The translations under genes and the position numbers were made by a program. A stretch of DNA of 8,024 nt, taken from Flavobacterium sp. UBA6195 (GTDB lineage Bacteria > Bacteroidota > Bacteroidia > Flavobacteriales > Flavobacteriaceae). Positions 5,861 to 8,024 of the stretch are shown here, piece after piece (the stretch's first letter is position 1; each line of letters opens with the position of its first letter). The notes beneath the pieces were generated by a model. It did no database searches and was not told the origin of the DNA. It saw nothing but the letters and a program-made list of their open reading frames with translations. The stretch spans positions 7,915 to 15,938 of the forward strand of contig NZ_DITB01000036.1 of assembly GCF_002422095.1 (NCBI RefSeq), read 5' to 3'.

Positions 5861-5886
5861 AACCCCGATGAAAATCGGGATTTTTT
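5861..5886. terminator. Bidirectional intrinsic terminator between the dipeptidase and HTTM genes
   Basis: CCCGAT (5864-5869) pairs with ATCGGG (5874-5879) around a GAAA tetraloop, followed by T-run 5881-5886. Beyond a C/A mismatch, A5861-A5862 can also pair with T5881-T5882. On the - strand the hairpin is followed by the T-rich complement of 5851-5862. The + strand T-run overlaps the stop codon of the convergent gene (5885-5887). Confidence 0.85.
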
Positions 5887-7183
5887 ATTGGAGTTCAATC
5901 CATTTGTTATGTTTAAAATGACTCCATTTGGCCTTAGCCATATCAAACTTTGGGTCAATTAATGTTTTGTATTCTTTTCGATTGATGCTGTTTTTACAAT
6001 CAATATAAATGGCAATAGGTTTTCCTTTATATTCCTCTTTAATGCGTTGACAGTATTGCCAAATGAAATCGGGTTTTGTGGCTAAATTTTGGGCTTGTTT
6101 ATCTGTTAGGTTTTTTCTGTAATTGTAAATAGATTCTTCTCCTGATATCGTATCTTTAATTTTAATAGTAATATACCCATTTCTTTCGCGAAGCATCATG
6201 CGCCAACTTAATCGGTGTCCTTCTTCTGTCCAAAGCACATCACCTTCAATAAAATGATGACGAAGAGGTAGTGCAATTTGAATTATTAAATACGGAATCA
6301 TTAAAAAATAAAGGATTCTTTTTCCGTAGAAATTTTGACTTAAGTTTTCATCTTCAAGCTTTGGCTTTTTTCTAAGAAATAGTCTTCGAATAGTCTCGGG
6401 TTCATAAAAGAACAAGGCGAAAGTCAATGCAAAAAAAGGAAAAATTCCGATTTCTAAAAATACTGCGTTAAATAAGTGAAATATTAAAGAAGCAATTAAA
6501 GCAAAGATTCTAGTTCTTTTAAACAATAACAAAGGGACTATTAACAAATCAAAAAGTATACCCATGTAAGCAATAAACATAAAAAACCATTTATGAAGAA
6601 ATAGTTTTTTTAGAGCAATTACTTTAGTTGAGTCGGCAAGTAAATTTCGTGTAAATGTACCGTCTAACCAATCTGGGTATAATTTTGCTATCGAAGCAAA
6701 AATGTAAACAATAGCAATTTGAATAATAAATAAAAAACTAATCCAATAAGGCATCGTATTTTCTTCTTTAACACGATCTTGTTTAACATCAAGCGAAGCA
6801 TAACGATTTGCGGGAAGAAAAATCAGTAATAAACTAATTAAAAGCAATAGGTAATAATGATTATTGTATGATGATTTTTGCATGAAATAGGCGCCAGCCC
6901 ACAAAAGAGTATAGGCAATTATGGCGATTCGGTATCGATAACCAAGCATTATCGCTAATCCGAAAAATCCCATTAGAATAAAATAGCAATACATGCCATA
7001 ACCAGGCAAAGGTTGAAGCCAGTCAAAGCCAATAAAAGAAAATGTGAATTCGGGGTCAATAAAAACTCGTTTTACCCATCCTGTTACAATGGCACCAAAA
7101 CTTTCACAAGCAACTAAAAATCCAAAAAAGATTCGGAAAACAATTAATGGACTGTTATCTATTGCTTTGAAAAAAAAGTTCAT
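5885..7183 (-). CDS. HTTM-domain membrane protein, vitamin K-dependent gamma-carboxylase homologue
   Basis: A 432-residue integral membrane protein with about eight hydrophobic segments (near 11-30, 63-82, 85-100, 110-125, 145-166, 199-222, 225-262 and 290-306) and a soluble C-terminal part (about 310-432). Stretches align by eye with human gamma-glutamyl carboxylase (GGCX). SYNNHYYL (105-112) matches SWNNHSYL. ASIAKLYPDWLDG (163-175) matches AGVKKLDADWVEG, placing Lys167 at the catalytic base Lys218. IFHLFNAVFLEIGIF (234-248) matches the FHLMNSQLFSIGMF segment (His236). PLRHHFIEGDVLWTEEGHRLSWRMM (306-330) matches the PYSHFL...YSWDMM region. GGCX carboxylates glutamate using vitamin K hydroquinone, O2 and CO2. 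Bacterial homologues are common but mostly uncharacterised, so carboxylation here is inferred, not known. Menaquinone, abundant in flavobacteria, could be the quinone. The ATG overlaps the ribF stop (ATGA), so the two are probably co-translated. The gene ends in TAA at a bidirectional terminator. Confidence 0.9.
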   Translation of the reverse strand: MNFFFKAIDNSPLIVFRIFFGFLVACESFGAIVTGWVKRVFIDPEFTFSFIGFDWLQPLPGYGMYCYFILMGFFGLAIMLGYRYRIAIIAYTLLWAGAYFMQKSSYNNHYYLLLLISLLLIFLPANRYASLDVKQDRVKEENTMPYWISFLFIIQIAIVYIFASIAKLYPDWLDGTFTRNLLADSTKVIALKKLFLHKWFFMFIAYMGILFDLLIVPLLLFKRTRIFALIASLIFHLFNAVFLEIGIFPFFALTFALFFYEPETIRRLFLRKKPKLEDENLSQNFYGKRILYFLMIPYLIIQIALPLRHHFIEGDVLWTEEGHRLSWRMMLRERNGYITIKIKDTISGEESIYNYRKNLTDKQAQNLATKPDFIWQYCQRIKEEYKGKPIAIYIDCKNSINRKEYKTLIDPKFDMAKAKWSHFKHNKWIELQ

Positions 7184-8024
7184 TTTAAATTTTGAATGTA
7201 ATTTAGTGAAAATAATTTGTCCCTCTCAAGTTGGGCTTTTAACTCGGTTAGTGAGTTGAATTTTTGCTCTTCTCTAATGTGTTCTAGAATAGATATTTGT
7301 AAGTTTTTATTGTAAATATTTTCGTTTAGTTCAAAAAAATGTACTTCAATAGATTGTTGGTTCTCTCCAATGGTTGGGTTTTTCCCTATGTTCATCATGC
7401 CAAAGTATAAAACATTGTTGATTATACTTGAAATTACATAAACGCCGTTTTTGGGCAATAATTTATAACTTTCGTTAATTTGAATGTTAGCTGTAGGGAA
7501 ATTAATGGTTCTGCCAATTTTTTTTCCTTCTATTACATGTCCTGAGATAAAATAGGAATATCCTAAAAATTGATTAGCTAATTTAATTTTACCATCTAAA
7601 AGGGCTTTTCTAATTTTTGTTGAGCTTATAGTAATTTCATCAATATCTTGAGCACTGATTTGTTCTACTTCAAAATTATACTTTTTGCCAAAGTCAATTA
7701 AATCATTAATATCTGCAATTCTGTTCTTGCCAAAACGATGATCGTGACCTATTATGATTTTGTGAATATTTAATTTATCAATTAAAACATTTTTTACAAA
7801 ATCTTCTGCCAACATATTTGAAAAAGTTTCATCAAAAGGTTGAATAATTAGGTAGTCTAGACCAAATTTTTCTAATAAAGTAGCTTTTTCATCTATCGTA
7901 TTTAATAGTTTAATAGAGGAATCTTGTTGTAAAACCATTCTTGGATGAGGAAAGAAAGTTAGTACGATGCTTTCGTTTTTTTGTTCTCTTGCTGAATGGA
8001 TCAATTTTTTAAGAATAGATTGAT
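7180..8024 (-). CDS. ribF: Bifunctional riboflavin kinase / FAD synthetase (5' end outside window)
   Basis: Converts riboflavin to FMN and FMN to FAD, both with ATP, in the cytoplasm. At least 280 C-terminal residues are present. The adenylyltransferase half shows FFPHPRMVL (codons from about 7956 down), GHDHRFGKNR (from 7749) and the ISSTKIR motif (from 7629). The C-terminal riboflavin-kinase half shows GKKIGRTINFPTANI (from about 7527), GVYVISS, GMMNIGKNPT (from 7401) and IEVHFFEL (from 7350). The frame stays open to the edge: before the TTG at 8002-8004, which is not the start, it reads QSILKK, and the last two bases of the window fit the His codon of the usual GHQ motif. About 25 N-terminal residues, including GTFDGVH, are therefore missing. 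Its TGA stop overlaps the ATG of the HTTM gene by 4 nt, indicating one operon. The promoter, and any FMN riboswitch, would lie beyond the window. Confidence 0.95.
   Translation of the reverse strand, partial: QSILKKLIHSAREQKNESIVLTFFPHPRMVLQQDSSIKLLNTIDEKATLLEKFGLDYLIIQPFDETFSNMLAEDFVKNVLIDKLNIHKIIIGHDHRFGKNRIADINDLIDFGKKYNFEVEQISAQDIDEITISSTKIRKALLDGKIKLANQFLGYSYFISGHVIEGKKIGRTINFPTANIQINESYKLLPKNGVYVISSIINNVLYFGMMNIGKNPTIGENQQSIEVHFFELNENIYNKNLQISILEHIREEQKFNSLTELKAQLERDKLFSLNYIQNLK

Noticed and set aside
7044..7259. + strand open frame across the ribF/HTTM junction
   Set aside because: It is antisense to two well-supported coupled genes and its product resembles nothing I recognise.
8002..8004. 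TTG as the start of ribF
   Set aside because: The frame continues upstream to the window edge with a typical RibF sequence (QSILKK), and the catalytic N-terminal GTFDGVH motif would be missing.

Overview
The window looks like chromosomal core DNA from a member of the Flavobacteriaceae, probably Flavobacterium or a close relative. The evidence is low GC with A/T-rich third codon positions, no obvious Shine-Dalgarno sequences, several copies of the Bacteroidetes promoter -7 element TAnnTTTG just upstream of genes, and proteins of clear flavobacterial type: single-chain glycyl-tRNA synthetase, CSYQERC-type RecX, M20 dipeptidase and RibF.

Layout, left to right. Positions 1-90 may hold the 3' tail of a gene that enters from outside. 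A membrane-anchored protein of unknown function (101-877, +) is followed by glyS (941-2482, +). glyS meets thiL (2599-3645, -) head-on across a 116-nt spacer that holds a bidirectional hairpin terminator. recX (3890-4372, -) lies upstream of thiL on the same strand, separated by a 244-nt spacer rich in degenerate repeats. recX and an M20-family dipeptidase (4468-5856, +) diverge from a 95-nt region with two back-to-back promoters. The dipeptidase meets a vitamin K-dependent gamma-carboxylase homologue (HTTM family, 5885-7183, -) head-on at a second bidirectional terminator. That membrane protein is translationally coupled (ATGA overlap) behind ribF (7180 to beyond 8024, -), whose 5' end lies outside the window.

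The genes are mainly housekeeping: tRNA charging (glyS), thiamine diphosphate synthesis (thiL), RecA modulation (recX), peptide hydrolysis (M20 dipeptidase) and FMN/FAD synthesis (ribF). I see no mobile element, phage gene, CRISPR array, defence system, tRNA or rRNA. No dedicated multi-gene novel system is visible.

The less ordinary content is threefold. (1) The HTTM protein keeps residues that align with the catalytic lysine and other key positions of animal gamma-glutamyl carboxylase, and it is coupled to a flavin-synthesis gene. (2) Short tandem 6-7-mers ending in AGT start at or just beside the TAG stop codons of glyS, recX and thiL, always in the sense direction of the gene; in recX they form the last codons and the stop. 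(3) The recX-thiL spacer carries a 36-nt repeat in two copies 92 nt apart, one of which supplies the -33 element of the thiL promoter, plus a related module in inverted orientation that could fold into a long imperfect hairpin.
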